From Candidatus Aminicenantota bacterium (lineage in GTDB: Bacteria > Acidobacteriota > Aminicenantia > Aminicenantales > Aminicenantaceae): a stretch of 18,112 bases of DNA. The notes beneath the pieces are model-generated. The model was not told the DNA's origin. It saw nothing but the letters and a program-made list of their open reading frames with translations, and did no database searches. Made by a program: the position numbers and the translations under genes. Below, piece after piece: positions 1 to 7,687 of this stretch. Positions within the stretch are counted from its first letter, which is position 1, and each line of letters opens with the position of its first letter. The stretch spans positions 1 to 18,112 of the forward strand of contig JAUWYH010000006.1 of NCBI GenBank assembly GCA_030615975.1. The letters run 5' to 3'.

Positions 1-147
1 AGAGAAGTCTCAGAGGAAAAACCGCAAGAAGGGGAAGAAGAAACAAAAAAGGAAGAAGCTCAAATCAATGAAGAGAAAACCAAAGAGTCTGAGGCAGAAA
101 AAACGGAAGAAGAAGAAAAAGAAGTTAAGGAGCAGGAAACAAAATAA
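1..147 (+). CDS. C-terminal tail of an upstream protein (5' partial), possibly ribosomal protein L9
   Basis: An open frame enters from the left edge and stops at TAA 145-147, giving 48 residues. The visible part is almost entirely Glu, Lys, Gln and Thr, with runs such as GEEETKKEEA and EKTEEEEKEVKEQ. It is therefore a low-complexity, charged and probably disordered or helical tail with no recognisable domain. In many bacteria rplI lies directly upstream of dnaB, and some L9 and other small ribosomal proteins carry charged C-terminal extensions, so rplI is the best guess from context. The residues themselves do not prove it. It could equally be the tail of any other acidic protein. That the frame is coding is supported by a clean run with no stops up to a terminal TAA. 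Confidence 0.6.
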   Translation, partial: REVSEEKPQEGEEETKKEEAQINEEKTKESEAEKTEEEEKEVKEQETK

Positions 148-198
148 GGATCATCTCCAAAAAAGTTGCAAAATAGTATAAGAGATATATAATTAAAC

Positions 199-250
199 TG
201 TCATTCCCGCGGAGCTTGTGCCTGCGAAGGCAGGTAGCGGGAATCCAGAA
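199..250. repeat. Palindromic repeat unit 1 (ATTCCCGC...GCGGGAAT type)
   Basis: The outer arms ATTCCCGC (203-210) and GCGGGAAT (237-244) are perfect inverted repeats. They enclose a second hairpin, CCTGC (221-225) with GCAGG (230-234). The unit begins TGTCATTCC and ends GGAATCCAGAA, exactly like the unit at 258-288. This resembles the short dispersed intergenic palindromes of the type CATTCCCGCGnnnGCGGGAATCCAG known from many bacterial genomes. It looks like a repeat with a second hairpin inserted in its loop. Function is unknown. It sits between the upstream gene and dnaB. Confidence 0.75.
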
Positions 251-257
251 ATATGCT

Positions 258-288
258 TGTCATTCCTGCGGAAGCAGGAATCCAGAAA
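258..288. repeat. Palindromic repeat unit 2 (ATTCCTGC...GCAGGAAT type)
   Basis: A direct copy of the basic unit seen at 199-250: TGTCATTCC at the left and GGAATCCAGAAA at the right. The perfect 8-bp arms ATTCCTGC (262-269) and GCAGGAAT (274-281) enclose a GGAA loop. Relative to unit 1 both arms carry compensating C-to-T and G-to-A changes, so the stem is preserved. That suggests the folded structure, not just the sequence, is maintained. The arms are not followed by a T-run, so this is not an intrinsic terminator on the + strand. Confidence 0.75.
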
Positions 289-420
289 AAGGGCTTGGAA
301 GTTAAAAATAATTGAAAAAGAAAATCCACAATGGGTTGATTTAAAGGTATTAATCTTTACAACTAAATGGGAGATGATCCCAAAATAAAGAAAGGGATAT
401 TTTTTAGATAGAGAAAGCAA

Positions 421-1776
421 ATGGAACTAGACTTGATGTTTCTGAAAAAGACTCCGCCTTACAGTCCAGAGGCCGAGAAAACAGTTTTGGGTGGAATTAT
501 TGTAAATAATAAAAATCTGAATGTGGTGCTTTCTATTATCTCTCCTGAGGATTTTTACAGAGAGGCTAATCGGAGGATTCTTGAGAAGATAATCGCTTTA
601 GTGGATAAAGAGCTGCCGGTTGATTTGCTTTCCTTGAGCGAGGAACTCCAAAGGGCAGGATATCTTGAGGAGGTGGGAGGAGCCTCGTATCTTTCTTCTC
701 TAATGGATGGCATTCCTAGGAGTTTGAATATCGAATATCATGCCCAAATAATTAAAGAAAAGTCTATTTTAAGACGCTTAATCCTTTCTTCTGCCAAGAT
801 TATTTCGTCGAGTTACGAACAGAAAGAGGATGCCGATCAACTTCTCAATGAGGCCCAGGCCGCAATCATAGAAGTGGCTGAACAGAGAATAAGACCTGGT
901 TTTATTCCCATTGGGATGTTAACCGAGCCAACTCTGGAGATGATTAGAGCCCTACATGATCGGAAGGAAACAGTCACAGGAGTTCCAACTGGATTCCGCG
1001 ATTTAGATGGATTGACTTCGGGTTTTCACAACTCTGAGTTTATAGTCGTTGCCGGTCGGCCTTCCATGGGAAAAACAGCTCTGGGTTTGAATATTGCCCA
1101 TTATGTGGGTGTTAAGACTGACTATTCTGTAGGATTTTTTTCCCTCGAGATGGCAAAAGAACAGATTGTTATCAGGCTTCTCTGCGCTGAGGCACAGTTA
1201 GACATCAAGAAAGTGAGGACAGGGTTTATAGGGGAAAGGGAATTTGAAAAACTCAAATTGAGTGCTGAGGTTCTTTCTCGAGCAAAAATATTTTTAGACG
1301 AGTCCCCTGCTTTAACTGTGATGGAGATGAAGGCAAAAGCAAGAAGGCTAAAAATGGAGAAGAATCTTGACTTGCTGTTTGTAGATTATATCCAGCTCAT
1401 GCGTTCTGGAAGGAGATTTGAGAATAGAACTCAAGAGATGTCTTACATTTCACGCTCTTTAAAAGAATTATCCAAAGAGATACAAATCCCTGTCGTCGGC
1501 ATTTCCCAGCTCAGTCGGGCTCCAGAAAGGGGAAGGCGCGAGCCTATTCCTCAGCTTTCTGATTTAAGGGAATCGGGGGCAATCGAACAGGATGCCGATG
1601 TGGTCATTTTCATTTATCGTCCTGAACTGTATCGTCCTCAGGACGAGACTCTCCGGGGAATCGCAGACGTCAATATTGCTAAACAAAGAAATGGTCCTAC
1701 TGGGAGAATCAATCTTGCCTTTATCAGAGAATATGCACGTTTTGCTGATATGGAGTATCGTTCTTTTGAAACTTAA
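421..1776 (+). CDS. dnaB: Replicative DNA helicase DnaB
   Basis: Hexameric 5'-3' helicase that unwinds DNA at the replication fork and works with primase. The 451 residues match the usual DnaB length. An N-terminal all-helical domain (about 8-105, starting PPYSPEAEKTVLGG) is followed by a linker and a RecA-like ATPase domain (about 180-451). Visible motifs are Walker A GRPSMGKT (212-219), the SLEM glutamate E243, Walker B LLFVDYIQL (318-326), the ISQLSRAPE loop (361-369) and the C-terminal KQRNGPTG element (421-428), whose Arg acts as the arginine finger in this family. No intein or insertion is seen. ATG 421 is preceded only by a weak purine stretch (GAGAAAG). A second in-frame ATG at 436 would also keep the whole domain. 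It heads a long co-directional gene run, and mlaE starts 1 nt after its stop. Confidence 0.97.
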   Translation: MELDLMFLKKTPPYSPEAEKTVLGGIIVNNKNLNVVLSIISPEDFYREANRRILEKIIALVDKELPVDLLSLSEELQRAGYLEEVGGASYLSSLMDGIPRSLNIEYHAQIIKEKSILRRLILSSAKIISSSYEQKEDADQLLNEAQAAIIEVAEQRIRPGFIPIGMLTEPTLEMIRALHDRKETVTGVPTGFRDLDGLTSGFHNSEFIVVAGRPSMGKTALGLNIAHYVGVKTDYSVGFFSLEMAKEQIVIRLLCAEAQLDIKKVRTGFIGEREFEKLKLSAEVLSRAKIFLDESPALTVMEMKAKARRLKMEKNLDLLFVDYIQLMRSGRRFENRTQEMSYISRSLKELSKEIQIPVVGISQLSRAPERGRREPIPQLSDLRESGAIEQDADVVIFIYRPELYRPQDETLRGIADVNIAKQRNGPTGRINLAFIREYARFADMEYRSFET

Positions 1777-1777
1777 A

Positions 1778-2563
1778 ATGTTCCATCGAGTAAGACCTTC
1801 TTTTTTTTCTCTTTTCTTCGAGCAGCTTGGAGAGTTAGGACTCCTTTCTTTCAAAACGTTCAAGAATATATTCAAGAAGCCGTGGGAAAAGAAGATATTC
1901 ATTCAACAGCTTGAAGAAGTTGGAGTGCGATCTTTTCCTGTTGTCTCGCTGACGGCTGCTTTTGTCGGTCTTGTGTTTGGACTCCAAACTTATGTGGGAT
2001 TTCATAGATATGTAGGGCCTGGTTCAGAAGCCTATGGAGGACCGATTATTTCTCTTGGGCTTTCAAAAGAGTTCATTCCAATTTTGGTTGGGCTTATGGT
2101 CTCAGGAAGAGTTGGCTCTGCCATGGCTGCTGAGATTGGGACTATGAAGATTACTGAGCAAATTGATGCTCTTTTCAGCCTGGGAGCTGATCCCAATCGT
2201 TATCTTGTTGTTCCCCGAATGCTGGCTTGTTTTATCATGCTTCCTTGCCTGACCCTTTACGGAGATATACTCGGCATTGGTGCCGGATATTTCTACAACG
2301 TTTTTATCATGGGAGTCAACAGATTTATTTATCTAAAAAACACTTTGCTCTATCTTGAATTGTGGGATGTAATCAGCGGTCTTATCAAAGCAGCGGCTTT
2401 TGGGATCATTATTGCCATTATCGGCTGCTGGCAGGGATTAAGAGCAGAAGGCGGAGCTGAAGGAGTGGGACGAGCAACAACGCGGGCAGTGGTCTACTCC
2501 AGTATCAGTATTCTATTAGTTAATTTTTTTCTCAGCAAAGTACTTCCAACAAGATTAGGGTGA
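1778..2563 (+). CDS. mlaE: MlaE-type permease of MCE phospholipid-transport ABC system
   Basis: Integral inner-membrane permease of the Mla/MCE lipid transporter, working with MlaF (ATPase) and MlaD (MCE protein). From ATG 1778 it gives 261 residues, the normal MlaE size. It has an amphipathic N-terminal segment and about five hydrophobic stretches (roughly 52-75, 88-110, 145-175, 195-217, 235-255). The family signature is clear: PILVGLMVSGRVGSAMAAE (101-119) followed by GTMKITEQIDAL (121-132). The frame is open for 62 more codons upstream, but these overlap dnaB in another frame and give no MlaE-like sequence, so the start 1 nt after the dnaB stop is preferred. There is no clear Shine-Dalgarno, so translation is probably coupled to dnaB. 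Its stop TGA shares one base with the mlaF ATG. Confidence 0.94.
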   Translation: MFHRVRPSFFSLFFEQLGELGLLSFKTFKNIFKKPWEKKIFIQQLEEVGVRSFPVVSLTAAFVGLVFGLQTYVGFHRYVGPGSEAYGGPIISLGLSKEFIPILVGLMVSGRVGSAMAAEIGTMKITEQIDALFSLGADPNRYLVVPRMLACFIMLPCLTLYGDILGIGAGYFYNVFIMGVNRFIYLKNTLLYLELWDVISGLIKAAAFGIIIAIIGCWQGLRAEGGAEGVGRATTRAVVYSSISILLVNFFLSKVLPTRLG

Positions 2564-3309
2564 TGATTCGTATAGTCGGCCTTCACAAGTCTTTTGGTTT
2601 AAATAGAGTTCTTCAAGGCCTTAACCTCAAAATTGAACATGGAGAAACTCTAGTCGTTATCGGCCAGAGTGGCTCGGGAAAAAGCGTCTTGATCAAACAC
2701 CTTATCGGACTTCTCAAGCCTGATAAAGGAGAAATTTTCATAGATGGTGTTGAGATCACCCGCATGAAGGATGATGAGCTTCGCAAAATCACCCGAAAAT
2801 TTGGGATGCTTTTTCAGGGTGCCGCTCTTTTTGACTCGATGACAGTAGCTCAGAATGTAGGCTTTGGCCTGGAAAGGTATACAGGTTATCCTGCTGAAAA
2901 AATAGAAAAATTGGTGAAAGAGAGTTTGGCTAAAGTTGGCCTCCAAGGAGTGGAGGGTCTCATGCCGCATGAACTGAGCGGAGGTATGAAAAAAAGAGTT
3001 GGGCTGGCACGGGCGATCGCCTACAAACCAGAGATTATTCTGTATGACGAGCCTTCCACAGGTATCGATCCGATTCGAGCAGATGCGATAAACGATTTGA
3101 TCAATATGATGAAGAAAGAATTGAAAGTGACATCAGTTGTCATCACTCACGACATGGTTAGCTCTTACAAAGTTGCCGATAGAATGGCTATGCTCTATGA
3201 AGGGAGAATTATTGAGGTTGGCAACCCAGAAGAGATTAAGAGCTCAAAGAATCCAGTGGTTCAGCAATTTATTCATGGGAAGGCTGAAGGGCCTATTGAA
3301 AACTGGTGA
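2563..3309 (+). CDS. mlaF: MlaF-type ATPase of MCE phospholipid-transport ABC system
   Basis: Cytoplasmic ABC ATPase that drives the MlaE/MlaD lipid transporter. It has 248 residues from ATG 2563. A GTG codon at 2560 in the same frame is an alternative start that adds one residue. Motifs in order are Walker A GQSGSGKS (34-41), Q-loop FQGAALFDSMT (from 84), the MlaF-type signature LSGGMKKRVGLARA (138-151), Walker B IILYDEP (158-164), D-loop STGIDP (165-170) and H-loop ITHDM (194-198). The variant LSGGMKKR instead of LSGGQ is typical of the Mla/Mkl subfamily. The mlaE stop and this start overlap in TGATG, which implies coupled translation. mlaD follows after 51 nt. Confidence 0.95.
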   Translation: MIRIVGLHKSFGLNRVLQGLNLKIEHGETLVVIGQSGSGKSVLIKHLIGLLKPDKGEIFIDGVEITRMKDDELRKITRKFGMLFQGAALFDSMTVAQNVGFGLERYTGYPAEKIEKLVKESLAKVGLQGVEGLMPHELSGGMKKRVGLARAIAYKPEIILYDEPSTGIDPIRADAINDLINMMKKELKVTSVVITHDMVSSYKVADRMAMLYEGRIIEVGNPEEIKSSKNPVVQQFIHGKAEGPIENW

Positions 3310-3360
3310 GAGATAATGATAAAGGATAACAACGCGTTGTGATAAGCTGAGGATAAGAGA

Positions 3361-4671
3361 ATGAAAAGGGAATTAAAAATCGGAATATTCATCGGGGGTG
3401 CTTTTTTAGTTCTTGTTGTGTTCATATTCATCGTAGGAGACCTCACCGTTATTTTCAAGAAGAAAGGTTATAATCTTTATGTTGCTTTTGATTCTGTTGC
3501 TGGTTTGGAAAAGAACGCCGTTGTCAGAATGGCGGGTGTTAAGGCAGGGTATGTCAGGGATATCCGCTTGGCAGGGAGTCGAGTCCAAGTTTTAATGAAC
3601 ATAGATTCTGGCGTTCAAGTGCCTCAAAATTCAAAAGCCTTTTTGGCTGCCTTGGGGCTTTTAGGAGAAAAGTATATCGAAATTTTGCCAGCAGACGAGA
3701 GGAATTATTGCCAGCCTGGAGAGACAATCGAGGGGCTTCCGCCTGTAAGCTTTAACCAGATGGGGACTTTGTTGCTCTCTATCGGGAATGAAGTTAAAGA
3801 GATGGGAAGGAGTTTAAGAGAGATGATAGGCGGGGAGGAATCGATAGCTAATTTCAGAGATACCCTCCAGAACCTATCTTCCTTGACAACTGATTTGAAG
3901 GATATTTTCGGGACCAGCAAAGAAGAGCTCAGCCGCAGCTTTCAGGCTTCATCCCAAGCGATTCAGAAGTTCGATCAAAGCGTTGGAGAAGTTTCTCAAA
4001 ATTTAGATGAGTTGATTCTTCTTTTAAAAAATACAGTTCAAGAAAACAGAGAAGAAATCAAGACAAATCTCAAAAGTTTTAAAGAGTTGATTCTCAAAAC
4101 TGAAGAGTCTTTAAGGCTTTTAAATGAAGCTTTAGATAAGATCAACAAGGGTGAAGGAACTGTGGGAAAGCTGATTCATCAGCCAGAATTATATAACAGA
4201 GCTCAAGAGACAGTGGATGAACTGCAGAAAATGATTCATTCATTCTCAGATTTCCGATTCTCTTTGGGATTAAGAGCAGATTATTATGGAGAAAGTCAGT
4301 TTTTGAAATCAGTTCTTACTCTCAGGCTATGGCCGACTTCAGATAATTATTTAATGGCCCAAATCATTCATGACCCCTGGCTCGATAAATTCACATACTC
4401 AGCCCAGGCAGGCATTCGGTGGGGTTCTTTTTCACCTAGAGCCGGTATTATGGAATCCAAGGTTGGAGCTGCCGTCGATTACTATGTTGTTCAAGATCGA
4501 TTAAGATTCAGCGTAGAAGGTTTTGATTTCAACCGGCGTCCTCGTCCTCATTTTAGATTATGGACTCAATATTCTGTCTCAAAATATTTCTATATTCTCC
4601 TTGGAATAGATGATTTTGCGTTAGCTCCCAAAAGAGAATTATTCTTTGGTTTTGGTTTAGGCCTTTCATGA
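3361..4671 (+). CDS. mlaD: Long MlaD-type MCE protein with predicted C-terminal beta-barrel
   Basis: MCE-domain protein that binds lipid in the periplasm and is anchored to the MlaE/MlaF complex. Regions in order are a short Lys-rich start, a membrane helix (about 7-27), an MCE domain (about 37-118, with VAGLEKNAVVRMAGVKAG and the GLLGEKYIEI strand), and a long helical region (about 130-295) with coiled-coil-like heptads. This ends in GEGTVGKLIHQPELYN (264-279), a motif I associate with long MlaD homologues. Residues 297-436 alternate polar and hydrophobic/aromatic residues in 9-10 short strands and end in ELFFGFGLGLS, like an outer-membrane beta-barrel. E. coli MlaD is much shorter (about 180 residues). 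Long MlaD with this plan has been described in Veillonella as a bridge between the membranes. The start has an AGG 8 nt upstream (TGAGGATAAGAGA). It overlaps radA by 4 nt. Confidence 0.9.
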   Translation: MKRELKIGIFIGGAFLVLVVFIFIVGDLTVIFKKKGYNLYVAFDSVAGLEKNAVVRMAGVKAGYVRDIRLAGSRVQVLMNIDSGVQVPQNSKAFLAALGLLGEKYIEILPADERNYCQPGETIEGLPPVSFNQMGTLLLSIGNEVKEMGRSLREMIGGEESIANFRDTLQNLSSLTTDLKDIFGTSKEELSRSFQASSQAIQKFDQSVGEVSQNLDELILLLKNTVQENREEIKTNLKSFKELILKTEESLRLLNEALDKINKGEGTVGKLIHQPELYNRAQETVDELQKMIHSFSDFRFSLGLRADYYGESQFLKSVLTLRLWPTSDNYLMAQIIHDPWLDKFTYSAQAGIRWGSFSPRAGIMESKVGAAVDYYVVQDRLRFSVEGFDFNRRPRPHFRLWTQYSVSKYFYILLGIDDFALAPKRELFFGFGLGLS

Positions 4672-6023
4672 AGCAAAAAACGACTTTTATCTGTCAGAAC
4701 TGTGGCTTCCATTCCCCAAAGTGGCTTGGAAGATGCCTAAATTGTGGGGAGTGGAACACCTTGATCGAAGAGGTCGAAGAGCTAGTCACAGCTGAATATT
4801 CTTTCCCTGCTTCTGAGCCTCTCCTTTATGAAGAGATAAAAGAAGCGAGAAGGCAAAGAATAAAGACGAAGATTGAAGAGTTGAATCGTGTTCTTGGGGG
4901 AGGTGTTGTTTTGGGGTCGCTGGTATTGATAGGGGGCGAGCCAGGAATTGGAAAATCCACTCTCCTTCTTCAAGTGAGCGGTGACTTTGCCAATCAGGGA
5001 GAAAAGGTGCTCTATGTTTCAGGAGAGGAGTCATTGGAGCAGATCAAGATTCGAGGCGAAAGGCTTGGACTTCGAGACGGTAATTTATACCTGCTGGCGG
5101 AAACTAACCTGGAAAGAATTATTGCTCAGGCAGAGAAGTTGTCGCCCCAAGTTTTTGTTTTGGATTCTATACAAACTGTTTTTTCTTCAAAGTTATCTTC
5201 GAGTCCTGGGACCATCAGCCAAGTTCGAGAAGTCGCCAACCAAGTCTTCCGCTTTTCGAAAAGAAACGGAGTTTCCTCTTTTCTCATCGGACATATCACC
5301 AAGGAAGGTTCTTTGGCCGGTCCTAAATCCTTGGAGCACATGGTAGATGTAGTTCTTTATTTTGAGGGTGAGCGGGACCATGCCTACCGTGTGCTTCGGG
5401 CTCTTAAAAACAGGTTTGGCCCTGTATCAGAACTTGCTATATTTGAGATGGGAAGAGGAGGGCTCAAGGCAATTTCCAATCCATCCGCTTTTTTCTTAAA
5501 GGAGCGGCCGGTCGAAGAGACAGGCAGTGTGGTGGTCTGCACAATCAAGGGTTCACGGCCTTTGTTGGCGGAGATTCAAGCTCTTGTTTCGGCCACCTTA
5601 TTCAGCGGGAATCCGAGAAGAATGACAGTGGGCCTTGACCATTTTCGGGCATCTATGCTTTTAGCGATTGTGGAGAGAAAGCTGGGTTATAGCTTTGCTG
5701 GAGAGGATATTTATCTCAACGTTGCAGGAGGGTTGTTGATTGACGAGCCAGCCGGCGATTTAGGGGTGATACTGGCAGTTGTTTCCTGTTTAAAAAATAA
5801 AGCGATGCCTCCGGATGTTTCTGTTTTTGGAGAAGTCGGGCTAAGCGGGGAAATTCGCTCCGTAAACCAACCTCTGGCCAGACTGAAAGAAGCCCATTCC
5901 ATGGGTTTTAAAAGAATAATTCTCCCAGAAGGGAACCTGTCGCATTTAGAGAAAAAGGATATCCCAGATATAAATTTAATGGGAGTCAAAAATATCAAAC
6001 AGGCATTAAATATTATATTTTAA
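4668..6023 (+). CDS. radA: DNA repair protein RadA (Sms)
   Basis: RecA-related, DnaB-like ATPase that extends recombination intermediates during repair. The 451 residues match the family. It starts with a four-cysteine zinc finger (C9, C12, C23, C26). The ATPase core has Walker A GGEPGIGKST (89-98), Walker B VFVLDSIQT (162-170) and the RadA-specific KNRFG motif (247-251). The C-terminal Lon-protease-like domain (about 275-451) has PAGDLGV at 361-367 in place of the Lon catalytic-serine motif, as expected for RadA, so no protease activity is predicted. The start ATG lies in the ATGA overlap with the mlaD stop. In Bacillus radA precedes disA and yacL. Here the YacL-like gene follows 12 nt downstream and disA is missing. 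Confidence 0.96.
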   Translation: MKQKTTFICQNCGFHSPKWLGRCLNCGEWNTLIEEVEELVTAEYSFPASEPLLYEEIKEARRQRIKTKIEELNRVLGGGVVLGSLVLIGGEPGIGKSTLLLQVSGDFANQGEKVLYVSGEESLEQIKIRGERLGLRDGNLYLLAETNLERIIAQAEKLSPQVFVLDSIQTVFSSKLSSSPGTISQVREVANQVFRFSKRNGVSSFLIGHITKEGSLAGPKSLEHMVDVVLYFEGERDHAYRVLRALKNRFGPVSELAIFEMGRGGLKAISNPSAFFLKERPVEETGSVVVCTIKGSRPLLAEIQALVSATLFSGNPRRMTVGLDHFRASMLLAIVERKLGYSFAGEDIYLNVAGGLLIDEPAGDLGVILAVVSCLKNKAMPPDVSVFGEVGLSGEIRSVNQPLARLKEAHSMGFKRIILPEGNLSHLEKKDIPDINLMGVKNIKQALNIIF

Positions 6024-6035
6024 AGGTAATATATT

Positions 6036-7025
6036 ATGGGTATTTTTATTTTTCGCTTTATTGTTGTCGCTCTCATCACATTAACAGGTTATTTTTTCCC
6101 TCCTTTTAATTTGGCTCAGTACCAAGGAGCTGTCATAGGTTTTCTGTTGAGCATCATCATCATTTATCTTGAGAGCAGAATCAGAAAAAGCCAGTTTAAA
6201 ATCATCTGGAGCTCCACGATAGGAACCTTTGCTGGCGTTCTCTTAGGATGGGGCCTTGGTTCTATTTATCAAACTATCGCTCAAGACAATTCGACCACGA
6301 ACTTTATCAAGATATTTTTTCTGATTATCATGCCATACATTGGCTTTTTAGTCGGGACTCAAAAATTCGAATGGCTTGATCCTGCTCATATCTTCCGCTT
6401 TTTTCAAGAAAAGAGCGAAGGGCGGAGCTGTAAAATTCTCGATACAAGCGTTATTATCGATGGCCGTATTACAGACATCTGTGATACGGCCTTTATCGAA
6501 GGGAATCTAGTTGTTCCCCAATTTATCCTTAAGGAATTACAACTGGTAGCTGATTCCGCTGAAGGTATAAAAAGGCAGAGAGGGAGGCGTGGCTTGGAAG
6601 TCTTAGATCGTCTCCAGAAGTCTTCTCAAGTCTCGATTATCATTTCCGAAATGGATTTTCCTGAGATCAAGGATGTGGATTCCAAACTCATCGAACTCGC
6701 TAAGCATCTGGACGGGAAAATCATCACAAATGATTTTAACCTCAATAAAGTCGCCCAACTCCAAGGAATTCCTGTTCTCAACATCAATGAACTGGCTAAT
6801 GCTTTGAAGCCTGTTGTCTTACCAGGAGAAACAATGAAGCTTTTTATCCTTAAGGAAGGAAAAGAAAAAGACCAAGGAGTGGCCTACCTGGATGATGGAA
6901 CTATGGTGGTCGTGGACAACTCGAGGAAGATGATCGGACAGAATATAGATATAACTGTGACCTCTGTACTTCAGACGACTGTAGGGAAGATGATATTCGG
7001 ACGCTACAACGAAGAATCTCAATGA
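6036..7025 (+). CDS. Membrane-anchored PIN/TRAM-domain protein, YacL-like putative ribonuclease
   Basis: The 329 residues contain about four hydrophobic segments in the first 110 (roughly 3-21, 30-46, 58-78, 88-107). A PIN nuclease domain follows (about 132-250) and then a TRAM domain (about 262-322). PIN acidic residues typical of metal-dependent RNases are present: D136 in KILDTSVIIDG, E167 in PQFILKELQ, D215 and D233 in IITNDFNLNK. The TRAM part contains GVAYLDDGTMVVVDN (281-295). This is the architecture of B. subtilis YacL, and the gene sits between radA and ispD as yacL does. The likely role is RNA cleavage or binding at the membrane; the substrate is unknown. AAAGG lies 9-10 nt before ATG 6036. 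The stop overlaps ispD by 4 nt. Confidence 0.9.
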   Translation: MGIFIFRFIVVALITLTGYFFPPFNLAQYQGAVIGFLLSIIIIYLESRIRKSQFKIIWSSTIGTFAGVLLGWGLGSIYQTIAQDNSTTNFIKIFFLIIMPYIGFLVGTQKFEWLDPAHIFRFFQEKSEGRSCKILDTSVIIDGRITDICDTAFIEGNLVVPQFILKELQLVADSAEGIKRQRGRRGLEVLDRLQKSSQVSIIISEMDFPEIKDVDSKLIELAKHLDGKIITNDFNLNKVAQLQGIPVLNINELANALKPVVLPGETMKLFILKEGKEKDQGVAYLDDGTMVVVDNSRKMIGQNIDITVTSVLQTTVGKMIFGRYNEESQ

Positions 7026-7687
7026 GAAGAGTTTCCGCCATTATTGTTGCTGCTGGAGAGGGGAGGCGGTTTGGGAGTGTTAAGCAGTTTGCTCTAATAA
7101 AGGGAAAATCTGTATTGGATTGGTCTTTGGAGAAATTCGAAGCCCATGAGAAGGTGTCAGAGATCATTCTGGTGTTGAGAGATGAGAGAGAAAAGGAAAT
7201 ATATTTTAGCCGTTACAGAAAATTGACTGCCGTTGTCAGAGGGGGAGAAAAAAGACAGGACTCGGTGATTGCTGCATTTAGCGAGGTTTATCCAGAAAAG
7301 ACGGATATTGTATTGGTACATGATGGAGTCAGGCCTTTAGTGGAGAAGGATGTGATTTCTCGGGTCATCGAAGCAACCGAGAAGCTGGGAGCCGCAATTC
7401 CTGCACTTCCCATAGAGGATACCATTAAGCGAGTTGAAGGCAAGAAGGTTAGCCGCACTTTAGAGAGATCTAAGCTTCGCAGGATTCAAACTCCACAAGG
7501 CTTTTTCTACTCCATCCTTGAGGAAGCCCTGAATAAGGCAAGAAAGGACAATTTCTATGGGACAGATGAGGCATCCTTGGTGGAGAGAATAGGGAAGAAA
7601 GTATTCATCGTCAGGGGAGATTCCCGAAACATCAAGATAACTGGCCAAGAAGATCTCAGGATAGCGGAGGCATTACTTGAAGATTAA
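7022..7687 (+). CDS. ispD: 2-C-methyl-D-erythritol 4-phosphate cytidylyltransferase IspD
   Basis: Third enzyme of the MEP isoprenoid pathway. It joins CTP and methylerythritol 4-phosphate to give CDP-ME. At 221 residues it is close to the usual 225-235. The nucleotide-binding N-terminus AAGEGRRFGSVKQF (10-23) has the conserved Arg and Lys. VHDGVRP (99-105), TPQGF (157-161), TDEASLVE (181-188) and NIKIT (203-207) are the other family motifs. The start sits in ATGA overlapping the upstream stop and has no clear ribosome-binding site of its own, so coupling is likely. It overlaps ispF by 11 nt. IspD and IspF are separate genes here, not fused as in some proteobacteria. The intermediate enzyme IspE is not in the window. 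Confidence 0.96.
   Translation: MRRVSAIIVAAGEGRRFGSVKQFALIKGKSVLDWSLEKFEAHEKVSEIILVLRDEREKEIYFSRYRKLTAVVRGGEKRQDSVIAAFSEVYPEKTDIVLVHDGVRPLVEKDVISRVIEATEKLGAAIPALPIEDTIKRVEGKKVSRTLERSKLRRIQTPQGFFYSILEEALNKARKDNFYGTDEASLVERIGKKVFIVRGDSRNIKITGQEDLRIAEALLED

Noticed and set aside
368..405. Possible attenuator before dnaB: TCCC at 378-381 can pair with GGGA on either side, and a T-run follows the second
   Set aside because: Stems are only 4-5 bp and AT-rich, too weak to support terminator/antiterminator switching.
193..420. Minus-strand ORF of 75 codons upstream of dnaB
   Set aside because: Much of it is translation of the palindromic repeats at 199-288 (for example SCFRRNDKHI), with no ribosome-binding site. 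It is an artefact of repeat sequence.
1592..1777. 62-codon N-terminal extension of the MlaE frame overlapping dnaB
   Set aside because: It lies wholly inside the conserved C-terminus of dnaB in another frame, has no MlaE-like sequence, and the start at 1778 gives the normal family length.
4981..5346. 121-codon + strand ORF inside radA
   Set aside because: It lies in another frame of the highly conserved radA ATPase core and shows no independent coding signal.
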